Under the pieces are notes generated by a model, which worked only from the letters and a program-made list of their open reading frames with translations, was not told the DNA's origin and did no database searches. The position numbers and the translations under genes were made by a program. From positions 62,001 to 126,000 of the forward strand of contig WFMF01000056.1 in the NCBI GenBank assembly GCA_011033025.1: DNA of 64,000 nucleotides. Reading direction: 5' to 3'. The stretch is from Beroe forskalii (taxonomy: Eukaryota; Ctenophora; Nuda; Beroida; Beroidae). This document shows positions 46,625 to 57,954 of the stretch, one piece after another. Each line of letters starts with the position of its first letter. The stretch's first letter is position 1.

Positions 46625-46782
46625 GTGGGTTGGATAATTGGATTTCGAAATTTGGATAATCTTCTCCTTCGGTGGTATAAATTGGGTACGTCCCATGTAA
46701 ACGGGAGCCTTCATTATCATCTATGACAATGACGTCACTCAGAAAAATATAATTAAGCGCACCTAGCGCTTTAACTTTAAGC

Positions 46783-46875
46783 ATTAGGGTTAGGGTTCTG
46801 ATTAGGGTCAGGATTTGTTAGGTTCAGGGTTAGGATTAAGGTTAGGGTTTTGGTTAGGGCAATGGTTAGGTTTAG
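46783..46875. repeat. Degenerate TTAGGG-type repeat
   Basis: Repeated TTAGGGTTAGGGTT, GTTAGGATTAAGG and GGTTAGGTTTAGG blocks. An interstitial telomere-like run that has diverged. Confidence 0.7.
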
Positions 46876-46879
46876 GATA

Positions 46880-47820
46880 CAGAAAAATTGACGTTTAGAT
46901 CTGTGACGTCACTCAGAGCCGTTTATATGGGAGAGATACCATAAATTGAACAATTAAGAAAGAGAATGGATCAAGTTTTATGAAAATGATCTCAAATTCT
47001 TGTCAATTTCTCACTGTTGAAGGAACAAAGAAGTAAAACTCATTGATTACAAAATTGCAATTAGCTTCAATTTTATTACCTATCATTATCAATTACCAAT
47101 GTTAACATTTAGTTCAGCTTAACAATCATAACGTGTTAACATCAATTATTGGAATCAAAGTTATCAAATTTGACTTTATATCTCTCTCTTCAACTCTAGT
47201 TCCAACCTGGTAACTTCATTTTAATAAATTATCTGACTTGTTCATATCAACATTTCAAAATCTTAGTCCATCAAATATTCATATAGTACAAACTTCCAAA
47301 TTTAACAAAATACATTTGTTTAACTCAACATATTACTATTTTAGTAAACTATAAAATTAACTTAACTGAATTAACGGATAATATTGATTCCGTAACATAG
47401 CTTACTATGGTTTTAGTTCTTCCGCCTCATAAAATCACATAAAGACTAGCTTATATAACATCAAATTGGAAATTAAATAGTACTGTGTGAGCATCAATTG
47501 TCAAACGCAAGGAAACATTTCCAATAGACAGAGGGTATAAAGCCAACTTTCGTCGTAGTAATAATGGGTGTCTATATGCCTAACCATGGTGAACTCAGTG
47601 TAGATCCTTGCTGTACGGCATGTTAAACAAGGAATCGAAACTGAGGGGCTCCGTACAGGACATTGCTATTGCGACGAATGTGATTATACAGCCAAGATTT
47701 AGATTAAGAGCTGCATTATAGAATGACTAATTGAATAATTCTCAATACTCTCTTCTTGGCTCAGTGAAACGACCACCTTCTGGAATTCAAGCAACCCAGG
47801 AATACTATGACTAGTAAACA
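46880..47820. other. No gene recognised
   Basis: AT-rich non-coding sequence, presumably 3' UTR and intergenic DNA of the tail-anchored protein gene on the minus strand. Confidence 0.4.
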
Positions 47821-47824
47821 TGGG

Positions 47825-48388
47825 TCATATCAAAAGGACGGTGAGACACACGAAGAAGAAGTTGGTGATGGCTAGCAGCTTCATGTTGAATTCCGCCTCC
47901 TTCAGCTTGAAAAGGAGGTTCTGGTTCTCTGTCACCAACTTCCCTATCTTCATGTGGCACGTGTACAGGTCGTCGGACTCGCCCGCCGTCATCTTGCCGG
48001 GCGCCGGCATCGTGTTGCGCGGCCTCATCGCCTCGATACTACGCCGCACGGCCTCGATCGTGGGTCGCACGCTCTCGTAGGAGGGCTGGTCTGGTTCGAA
48101 AGGGGAGGGTTTAGAGGCGGGTTTGAGGATCGATTCAAATGGAGACTGTTTTGCGGTTTCAAAGGGCGATTTAACGGATTGGAATGGCGATTGTGTGGGT
48201 GTGTCGAAGGCGGATCGAAGAGCCTCGAAAGGGTTCGGTTTGTTAAGGCCCAAAGGTTCGAAGGTGGGCGCCGGATCAGGTTTTGACAAGGACGCTCCTT
48301 CGAAGGGCGATTTGACGGTGTCCACGGAGGGTCTGATTAAAGCTTGGAGCGTGGGCTTGGGCGGGTCGGAGGCACCGTCTTTTTTGTT
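47825..48388 (-). CDS. Coiled-coil, SPFE-repeat, tail-anchored membrane protein: last exon
   Basis: After acceptor CCTGACTTCAG it reads NKKDGASDPPKPTLQALIRP, then VDTVKSPFEG and a series of SPFE/SPFQ/NPFE motifs (about seven in 90 residues), a basic region VRPTIEAVRRSIEAMRP, a predicted coiled coil (HMKIGKLVTENQNLLFKLKE) and a terminal hydrophobic segment MKLLAITNFFFVCLTVLLI ending in stop. The order coiled coil then extreme C-terminal membrane segment indicates a tail-anchored protein of the ER or outer mitochondrial membrane. NPF/SPF motifs might recruit EH-domain or adaptor proteins. I do not recognise the family. Confidence 0.75.
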   Translation of the reverse strand, partial: NKKDGASDPPKPTLQALIRPSVDTVKSPFEGASLSKPDPAPTFEPLGLNKPNPFEALRSAFDTPTQSPFQSVKSPFETAKQSPFESILKPASKPSPFEPDQPSYESVRPTIEAVRRSIEAMRPRNTMPAPGKMTAGESDDLYTCHMKIGKLVTENQNLLFKLKEAEFNMKLLAITNFFFVCLTVLLI

Positions 48389-48724
48389 CTGAAGTCAGGG
48401 AAATATCGATAAGAAGCAAGGAAAGTAATACAATTCTTTGAGTTTTCTAATGCCACGCAATACGGTATAAGCAAAATCCTAGCTTCCGATCAAAGTTCTG
48501 GAGCTTTCAGCCCTCTTCCTATATCTTCCTACGAGACTCTATGACATGTAGGCCTTCATTACATACTGCAAAAAAACAAAGGAGAGCAGCATCATATGTT
48601 ATCATGTGTATCATGTTTGAAAAGTGGTCAATGGTTTGAAAAGTGGTCAATTGCGGGCGCCGTGCCTCCTGCGTGCCAGGCAGATCTAATGACCCCGTAC
48701 AAACTGACATGCCGCTAGACAAAC

Positions 48725-48814
48725 CTCGTTCTCCTCCTCTAGCTCCTGCATACTCTTCCATTTGCTGCCGATGTTCACACTCGCCTTCCGCTTCGCATCA
48801 TTCCTCTTCTTGAT
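48725..48814 (-). CDS. Tail-anchored protein gene, internal exon (basic coiled coil)
   Basis: Acceptor GATATTTAG, donor AACGAG|GTTTGT, exactly 30 codons: IKKRNDAKRKASVNIGSKWK then SMQELEEENE. Phase 0 joins to NKKDGAS of the last exon, giving a continuous EEENENKKDG. Confidence 0.7.
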
Positions 48815-49672
48815 CTAAATATCACACGAGGTAAATGTATAGCACCGAGAGAGGTAAAGCTATCAAGTAAAATCTATTGAAACTGAGGAGGTTCATATAT
48901 CCCATTTATATGTTATGTTTTTCATTCATTATCTACAGTACGTGTGGTATATATGTATATATTCGGGGAAAACCGAAACATTTCCTGCGGTCCTTCCTAC
49001 GTCAGTGTCTCTTATTCCGATTAGATTCTGAGATAGTCGGGTAGTGGATCTTATCGTTTAGAAAGCCATTATAATCACTGCAGAGTGCCCTGCGCACGAA
49101 CTAATGTACTACTCCTCCACCAGGCATGGGTACACCAAGATATCTATATAGGCAGTCGGCGATGTCGTCATTATCAGGGATTATAGTGGCGAATTGATCA
49201 CATCAATAAGCACCTTATTTTTGGTGGGCGTCGCAAGACACATTATATGTTCGTTCGTATCTTATAGGACAAGGTTTTTAGGGGTAGAATATGGAGCCGA
49301 GGGTTTCTGATTGGACTCAAGTTTGAAAAACGTGAATAGATCTATGTTGTCAGGGATATATTTTAACGTTGTGTTGTTGACCTTAGTCAGTAAACGAGAT
49401 ATATTTACGTGTAAGTTGGTACTCACTGCATATACAGGTACGTTATCATATGAACGTTTAGAAAGTCTGTAAAAACAGCGCACATCCTGACACTGTACTT
49501 ACAGAGTGCACAAAAAGGCAATTAAGATGAAACTGGCGATTAAGATGACGTCATTCTCATAGCTCAATGTAGTGAGTTCAAGACGTTGAAACCTTTTTTC
49601 GCGCGAGGGGTGCTAGCTATATATTTATATATATACTTACGAGAAATACACAAGACACTTATATTGACTAAC

Positions 49673-49722
49673 GTTTTCCATGACCAAGGTTTGGAGATCT
49701 GGCTTGACCGAGAGAAGCGAGT
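49673..49722 (-). CDS. Tail-anchored protein gene, internal exon
   Basis: Acceptor GGATGTCTTTCAG, donor GAAAAC|GTTAGT. In phase it reads (D)SLLSVKPDLQTLVMEN and joins to IKKRND. It lies about 50 bp from the left edge of the 42-bp array. Confidence 0.55.
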
Positions 49723-49774
49723 CTGAAAGACATCCAGTGAAAATTATATCCTGGGACAGTATCCCCAAAATAGT

Positions 49775-52700
49775 ATCCCACTCACCTACTAGCGAGGGGT
49801 ATAAACCCCTCCACCCGACCCACTCACCTACTAGCGAGGGGTATAAACCCCTCCACCCGACCCACTCACCTACTAGGGAGGGGTATAAACCCCTCCACAC
49901 GACCACTCACCTACTAGCGAGGGGTATAAACCCCTCCACCCGACCCACTCACCTACTAGCGAGGGGTATAAACCCCCCCCTCCCTACCCGACCAAACCCC
50001 ACTCACCCACCCTCCAGCGAGGGGCATAAACCCCTCCACCCGACCCACTCACCTACTAGCGAGGGGTATAAACCCCTCCACCCGACCCACTCTCACCTAC
50101 TAGCGAGGGGGGCATAAACCCCTCCACCCGACCCACTCACCTACCAGCGCGAGGGGTATAAACCCCTCCACCCGACCCACTCACCTACTAGCGAGGGGTA
50201 TAAACCCCTCCACCCGACCCACTCACCTACTAGCGAGGGGTATAAACCCTCCACCCGACCCACTCACCTACTAGCGAGGGGTATAAACCCCTCCACCCGA
50301 CCCACTCACATACTAGCGAGGGGTATAAACCCCTCCACCCGACCCACTCACCTACTAGCGAGGGGTATAAACCCTCCGACCCACTCACCTACTAGCGAGG
50401 GGTATAAACCCCCACCCGACCCACTCACCTACTAGCGGGGGTGCAAACCCCTCCACCCGACCCACTCACCTACTAGCGAGGGGTATAAACCCCTCCACCC
50501 ACCCACTCACCTACTAGCGAGGGGTATAAACCCCTCCACCCGACCCACTCACCTACTAGCGAGGGGTTATAAACCCCTCCACCCGACCCACTTACCTACT
50601 AGCGAGGGGTATAAACCCTCCACCCGACCCACTCACCTACTAGCGAGGGGTATAAACCCTCCACCCGACCCACTCACCTACTAGCGAGGGGTATAAACCC
50701 CTCCACCCGACCCACCTACTAGCGAGGGGTATAAACCCTCCACCCGACCCACTCACCTACTAGCGAGGGGTAAACCCCTCCACCCGACCCACTCACCTAC
50801 TAGCGAGGGGCATAAACCCTCCACCCGACCCCACTCACCTACTAGCGAGGGGTATAAACCCCTCCACCCGACCCACTCACCTACTAGTGAGGGGCCCCAC
50901 AACCCCACCACCCGACCCACTCACCTACTAGTGAGGGGTATAAACCCCTCCACCCGACCCACTCACCTACTAGCGAGGGGACATAAACCCCCTCCACCCA
51001 CTCACCTACTAGCGAGGGGTATAAACCCCCTCCACCCGACCCACTCACCTACTAGCGAGGGGTATAAACCCCTCCACCCACTCACCTACTATTACTAGCG
51101 AGGGGTATAAACCCCTCCACCCACTCACCTACTAGCGAGGGGTATAAACCCCTCCACCCGACCCACTCACCTACTAGCGAGGGGTATAAACCCCTCCACC
51201 CGACCCACTCACCTACTAGCGAGGGGTATAAACCCCTCCACCCGACCCACTCACCTACTAGCGAGGGGTATAAACCCCTCCACCCGACCCACTCACCTAC
51301 TAGCGAGGGGTATAAACCCCTCCACCCGACCCCTAGCGAGGGGTACTACCCTCACCTACCTAGCGAGGGGTATAAACCCCACCCGACCCACTCACCTACT
51401 AGCGAGGGGCATAAACCCCTCCACCCGACCCACTCACCTACTAGCGAGGGGTATAAACCCCTCCACCCACCCCACCCACCCGACCTACTAGCGAGGGGTA
51501 TAAACCCCCTCCACCCGACCCACTCACCTACTAGCGAGGGGTATAAACCCCTCCACCCGACCCACTCACCTACTAGCGAGGGGTATAAACCCCTCCACCC
51601 GACCCACACTTACTTACTAGCGAGGGGTATAAACCCTCCACCCGACCCACTCACCTACTAGCGAGGGGCATAAACCCCTCCACCCGACCCACTCACCTAC
51701 TAGCGAGGCATAAACCCCTCCACCCGACCCACTCACCTACTAGCGAGGGGTATAAACCCCTCCACCCGACCCACTCACCTACTAGCGAGGGGTATAAACC
51801 CCTCCACCCGACCACTCACCTACTAGCGAGGGGTATAAACCCCTCCACCCGACCCACTCACCTACTAGCGAGGGGTATAAACCCCTCCACCCACTCACCT
51901 ACTAGCGAGGGGTATAAACCCCTCCACCCGACCCACTCACCTACTAGCGAGGGGTATAAACCCCTCCACCCGACCCACTCACCTACTAGTGAGGTATAAA
52001 CCCTCCACCCGACCCACTCACCTACTAGCGGGGGTATAAACCCCTCCACCCGACCCACTCACCTACTAGCGAGGGGTATAAACCCTCCACCCGACCCACT
52101 CACCTACTAGCGAGGGGCATAAACCCCTCCACCCGACCCACTCTACTAGCGAGGGGTATAAAAACCTCCACCGGACCCACTCACCTACTAGTGAGGGGTA
52201 AACCCCTCCACCCAACCCACTCACCTACTAGCGGGGGGTATAAACCCTCCACCCGACCCACTCACCTACTAGCGAGGGGGTATAAACCCTCCACCCGACC
52301 ACTCTACCTACTAGCGAGGGGTATAAACCCCCCACCCCCGACCCACTCACCTACTAGCGAGGGGCATAAACCCCCTCCACCCACCCGACCCAGGCTAAAC
52401 CCCCACCCCTCACCTACTAGCGAGGGGCATAAACCCCCACCCGACCCACTCACCTACTAGCGAGGGGTATAAACCCTCCACCCGACCCACTACACCTACT
52501 AGCGAGGGGTCACCTACTAGCGAAACCCCCTCCACCCGACCACTCACCTACTAGCGAGGGGCATAAACCCCCCACCCGACCCACTCACCTACTAGCGAGG
52601 GCATAAACCCCTCCACCCACTCACACCACTGAGGGGTATAAACCCCTCCACCCGACCCACTCACCTACTAGCGAGGGGTATAAACCCCTCCACCCGACCC

Positions 52701-55475
52701 ACTCACCTACTAGCGAGGGGTATAAAAACCCTCCACCCGACCCACTCACCTACTAGCGAGGGGGTATAAACCCCTCCACCCGACCAACTCACCTACTAGC
52801 GAGGGGTATAAACCCCCTCCACCCACCCACCTACTAGTGAGGGGTATAAACCCCTCCACCCGACCCACTCACCTACTAGTGAGGGGTATAAACCCCTCCA
52901 CCCGACCCACTCACCTACTAGCAGGGGGTATAAACCCCTCCACCCGACCCACTCACCTACTAGCGAGGGGTATAAACCCCCTCCACCCGACCCACTCACC
53001 TACTAGCGAGGGGTATAAACCCCTCCACCCACTCACCTACTAGAGGGGTATAAACCCTCCACCCAACCCACTCACCTACTAGCGAGGGGCATAAAACCCC
53101 TCCATCCACCCACTCACCTACTAGCGAGGGGTATAAACCCCTCCACCCGACCCACTCACCTACTAGCGAGGGGTATAAACCCCTCCACCCACTCACCTAC
53201 TAGCGAGGGGTATAAACCCCTCCACCCAACCCACTCACCTACTAGTGAGGGGGTATAAACCCTCCACCCGACCCCACTCACCTACTAGCGGGGGTATAAA
53301 CCCTCCACCCGACCCACTCACCTACTAGCGGGGGTATAAACCCCCTCACCCGACCCCACTCACCTACTAGCGAGGGGTATAAACCCCTCCACCCGACCAT
53401 AAACCCCCTCCACCACTCACCTACTAGCGAGGGGTATAAACCCCTCCACCCGACCACTCACCTACTAGCGAGGGGTATAAACCCCTCCACCCGACCCACT
53501 CACCTACCTAGTGAGGGGCATAAACCCCTCCACCCGACCCACTCACCTACTAGCGAGGGGTATAAACCCCTCCACCCGACCCACTCACCTACTAGCGAGG
53601 GGTATAAACCCCTCCACCCGACCCACTCACCTACTAGTGAGGGGGTATAAACCCCTCCACCCGACCCACTCACCTACTAGCGAGGGGTATAAACCCCTCC
53701 ACCCGACCCACTCACCTACTAGCGAGGGGTATAAACCCCTCCACCCGACCCACTCACCTACTAGCGGGGGTATAAACCCCTCCACCCGACCCACTCACCT
53801 ACTAGCGAGGGGTATAAACCCCTCCACCCGACCCACTCACCTACTAGCGAGGGGTATAAACCCTCCACCCGACCCACTCACCTACTAGCGAGGGGTATAA
53901 ACCCTCCACCCGACCCACTCACCTACTAGCGAGGGGTATAAACCCCTCCACCCGACCCACTCACCTACTAGCGAGGGGTATAAACCCCTCCACCCGACCC
54001 ACTCACCTACTAGCGAGGGGGTATAAACCCCTCCACCCGACCCACTCACCTACTAGCGAGGGGTATAAACCCCTCCACCCGACCCACTCACCTACTAGCG
54101 AGGGGTATAAACCCCTCCACCCGACCCACTCACCTACTAGCAGGGGTATAAACCCCTCCACCCGACCCACTCACCTACTAGCCACCCGAACCCCTCCACC
54201 CGACCCACTCACCTACTAGCGAGGGGTATAAACCCCTCCACCCGACCCACTCACCTACTAGCGAGGGGTATAAACCCCTCCACCCGACCCACTCACCTAC
54301 TAGCGAGGGGTATAAACCCCTCCACCCGACCCACTCACCTACTAGCGAGGGGTATAAACCCCTCCACCCGACCCACTCACCTACTAGCGAGGGGTATAAA
54401 CCCCTCCACCCGACCCACTCACCTACTAGCGAGGGGTATAAACCCCCTCCACCCGACCCACTCACCTACTAGCGAGGGGTATAAACCCCTCCACCCGACC
54501 CACTCACCTACTAGCGAGGGGTATAAACCCCTCCACCCGACCCACTCACCTACTAGTGAGGGGTATAAACCCCTCCACCCGACCCACTCACCTACTAGCG
54601 AGGGGTATAAACCCCTCCACCCGACCCACTCACCTACTAGCGAGGGGTATAAACCCCTCCACCCGACCCACTCACCTACTAGCGAGGGGTATAAACCCCT
54701 CCACCCGACCCACTCACCTACTAGTGAGGGGTATAAACCCTCCACCCGACCCACTCACCTACTAGTGAGGGGTATAAACCCCTCCACCCGACCCACTCAC
54801 CTACTAGTGAGGGGTATAAACCCCTCCACCCGACCCACTCACCTACTAGTGAGGGGTATAAACCCCTCCACCCGACCCACTCACCTACTAGCGAGGGGTA
54901 TAAACCCCTCCACCCGACCCACTCACCTACTAGTGAGGGGGTATAAACCCTCCACCCGACCCACTCACCTACTAGCGAGGGGTATAAACCCCTCCACCCG
55001 ACCCACTCACCTACTAGCGAGGGGTATAAACCCCTCCACCCGACCCACTCACCTACTAGCGAGGGGGTATAAACCCCTCCACCCGACCCACTCACCTACT
55101 AGCGAGGGGTATAAACCCCTCCACCCGACCCACTCACCTACTAGCGAGGGGTATTCACCCTAGCAGGGGGTAAACCCCTCCACCCGACCCACTCACCTAC
55201 TAGCGAGGGGTATAAACCCTCCACCCGACCCACTCACCTACTAGCGAGGGGTATAAACCCCTCCACCCGACCCACTCACCTACTAGCGAGGGGTATAAAC
55301 CCCTCCACCCGACCACCTACTGCTTCAGGGGTATAAACCCTCCACCCGACCCACTCACCTACTAGCGGGGGTATAAACCCCCCACCCGACCCACTCACCT
55401 ACTAGCGAGGGGTAAAACCCCTCCACCCAATTACCTACCTCAGGGAGGGGTATAAGGGGTCACCTACTAGCGGGG
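49775..55475 (-). repeat. 42-bp tandem array with an AG|GTGAGT donor in every unit
   Basis: Minus-strand unit GGGTGGAGGGGTTTATACCC then CTCGCTAGTAG|GTGAGTGG and GTC, about 130 copies, with many small deletions in 50900-53500 and uniform stretches at 53900-55140. Each copy has a near-consensus splice donor on the strand of the host gene. The unit is 14 codons long, so frames such as GLYPSLVGEWVGWR stay open; not a gene. Confidence 0.97.
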
Positions 55476-55484
55476 GGTTTTAAG

Positions 55485-55835
55485 TATAAGGGGAAAGTAA
55501 AGGGTAAAATATAAGCTCGTAGTAAAGGGTGAGTAATCAGGTAAAGTATAAGGGGGTAAAGTATAAGGGGTAAAGTGAAGGGATAAATCATTGGGGTTTA
55601 CGTAAAGGGGTAAAAATTGGGTTAAAGTACGGGGGTAAAGTATAAGGGTGTAAAGTATAAGGGGTAAAGTATAAGGGGTTAAAGTATAAGGGGGTAAAGT
55701 ATAAGGGGTAAAGTATAAGGGGTAAAGTATAAGGGGGTAAAGTATAAGGGGTTAAAGTATAAGGGGGTAAAGTATAAGGGGTTAAAGTATAAGGGGGTAA
55801 AGTATAAGGGGGTAAAGTATAAGGGGGTAAAATAT
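55485..55835. repeat. 18-19-bp tandem array GTAAAGTATAAGGGG
   Basis: About 19 units of GGGGTAAAGTATAAGG-type sequence directly following the 42-bp array; the first part is irregular. Confidence 0.9.
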
Positions 55836-55956
55836 TACGGAATAAATACAGGTGGTGGTACCTGTGATTATGATTCTGAAATTTCTATGCTGGCGTTTTT
55901 ACGTTTGTGACGTAACAATAAGATTCGGTAATCTTTCACTCACAGTGCTCGACTAG

Positions 55957-56370
55957 CTTATTGGCCTTTATTTAGCCGGCCTTTTTTTAACCGGCCCTAT
56001 GGACAAAAATTTAATCATTTTTGAACCGTTTTAACCGGCCCCTTGGACAAAAATGTTTCTGGAGGTTGCCAGATCAAGCATTTTTTGCATTGAAATGAGC
56101 ACTAAAACCCTTTTATACTTGATAAATTGCATCAAAAGACCCAAATCCCGGTCTGATATTATGATTTAGCGTCGTTATCGTGTTATGTAATGACGTTTCA
56201 GTAAATTTTACACTATATAAGCCAATTCATAAAAGTTTTATTTGACCTAAATTAACTGGCCTTTAATTTGACCGGCCCCACTTTAACCGGCCTTTTTTTC
56301 ACCGGCCCTTTGGACAAAAATTTCAAAGTCGTTTTTGTCCTTAAGGGCCGGTTAAATAAAGGCCAATAAG
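55957..56370. mobile_element. MITE-like element with CTTATTGGCCTTTATTTA terminal inverted repeats
   Basis: The left end CTTATTGGCCTTTATTTAGC is the inverse of the right end TTAAATAAAGGCCAATAAG. Internally, ACCGGCCC...TGGACAAAAAT recurs about five times in both orientations. About 414 bp, non-coding. The target duplication is unclear. Confidence 0.7.
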
Positions 56371-57081
56371 GTATCTCTGTGGATAGGAGTTGGTGAACAG
56401 ATTGTTTTATTTCTACTTGTGACACTGACGTAACAGTATAATCACGTGCGTACAGTGTACAAGGACTTTTCGGAATGGTTATTTCAGAACGATTATCATT
56501 TTTTAATGTGGCGACTCCTGTGTTTGGTAAATCAACGTTTTTTGACAGATATGGCGTTTGGTTTCACTTTTTAATGAAAATTTTCTAAATTTGTGAACCA
56601 TTTCGCGCAATTTTTCAACGGCGAGGGCTTGTCGATTTCCATGCAAATTCTGTCTATTTTGGTGGCATAGATCCGCCAACAACTTATAATAAATTTCAAC
56701 TTGATTCGAATTAATGTTGAAGTGAAATCAATTTCAATTCGAAAAATTTTTCAATAAGTTCTAAAATTAAAATTTAAATCAAAATCGATTCGAAATCAAT
56801 ATCAATTCGAAATTCGTATTGAATTGTTGGCGGATATATGCCATAGCATATATCCGCCAACTAGTTAAAATCAATTCAATTCGAAAAAAAATTGTTGTTT
56901 TAAAATCAAAATCAAAATCGATTCGAAATCAATATCGATTTAAAATTTGTTTTGAAATCGTTTTTGAAAAAAGCGTCCGCAATATTGCGTTCCTGCAAGT
57001 TCATACAATGGGGTACCAAGGGGGCGTCATGGGGGAATCAACATAGGTGTGGGTTCTCCTGGTCTACCTTCTCATACTTAC

Positions 57082-57108
57082 CAAGGATGAACTGGGGACA
57101 GCACTCTA
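57082..57108 (-). CDS. Candidate 27-bp microexon of the tail-anchored protein gene
   Basis: Acceptor CCAGGGTGTCAG, donor CATCCTTG|GTAAGT (perfect consensus). In phase it reads ECCPQFIL with one base left, which completes Asp with the exon at 49722 (G|AC). Support is the strong donor and phase only; it would make the intron between them about 7.4 kb. Confidence 0.4.
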
Positions 57109-57109
57109 C

Positions 57110-57500
57110 TGACACCCTGGCTGACACCTAGTGACACCCTGGCTGACACCTGGTGACACCCTGGTGACCCTTGGCTGACACCTGGCTGACACCTGGTGAC
57201 ACCCTGGTGACACCCTGGTGACCCTTGGCTGACACCCTGGTGACCCTTGGCTGACACCCTGTTGACCCTTGGCTGACCCCTGAACCCTGGTGACACCCTG
57301 GTGACCCTTGGCTGACACCCTGGTGACCCTTGGCTGACACCCTGGTGACCCTTGGCTGACACCCTGGTGACACCCTGGTGACCCTTGGCTGACACCCTGG
57401 TGACACCCTGGTGACCCTTGGCTGACACCCTGGTGACCCTTGGCTGACACCCTGGTGACCCTTGGCTGACACCCTGACACCCTGGTGACCCTGGCTGACA
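57110..57500 (-). repeat. 22-23-bp array repeating an acceptor-like sequence
   Basis: Minus-strand unit CCAGGGTGTCAG plus CCAAGGGTCA, about 17 irregular copies. CCAGGGTGTCAG is identical to the acceptor of the 57082-57108 candidate exon. Confidence 0.85.
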
Positions 57501-57954
57501 CCTCCCTCCCTTCTGTCATCATTTGGAAAACCGCTCCCTTTAGGCTGATGATGTAATACATGATAGCTCACTAAGACTCTTAAGTCTCATTAGATTTCAT
57601 CTGACTTTCATAAAGGCTAAGACCCTTTGTTGTTCTATGGCCATCCTAGGTTAGTAAAGGAGGGCAAGCCAAGAGACGCCTATTTTGGTACCCCTATGAC
57701 GCCCACTTCGCCACTTTTGTTAATTGTATGAACTTGCAGAAACCAACGAGCATTTATGTTGCAATACTGTGGACGCTGTTTTCAAAAATGATTTCAAAAC
57801 GAATTTCGTATCAATATTGATTTCGATTTTGATTTTAAAACAACTTGAAAAATTTTTCGAATTGAAATTGATTTCACTTCAACATTGATTCGAAGTCAAG
57901 TTGAAATTTAATTTAAGTTGTTGGCGGATCTGTGCGACCATAGCCTAGAATACG

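Larger units (their letters stand above)
56660..57945. mobile_element. Nested inverted-repeat element with GATCCGCCAAC ends
   Basis: The arm 56665-56822 (GATCCGCCAACAACTT..., CAATTCGAAAAATTTTTC) is inverted at 57803-57937 (...AAGTTGTTGGCGGATC). A second GTTGGCGGATATATGCCATA palindrome sits at 56824-56865, and a further inverted pair GCAAGTTCATACAAT / ATTGTATGAACTTGC flanks 57010-57738. The enclosed 0.7 kb contains the 57.1-kb exon candidate and array. Confidence 0.65.

Noticed and set aside
47954-48392. Plus-strand open frames opposite the tail-anchored protein exon
   Set aside because: Shadow frames; the minus strand has the splice sites, motif repeats, coiled coil and membrane tail.
49637-55163. 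Open frames with GLYPSLVGEWVGWR or INPSTRPTHLLAR repeats
   Set aside because: By-products of a 42-bp unit; both strands are open equally and frames break at every indel.
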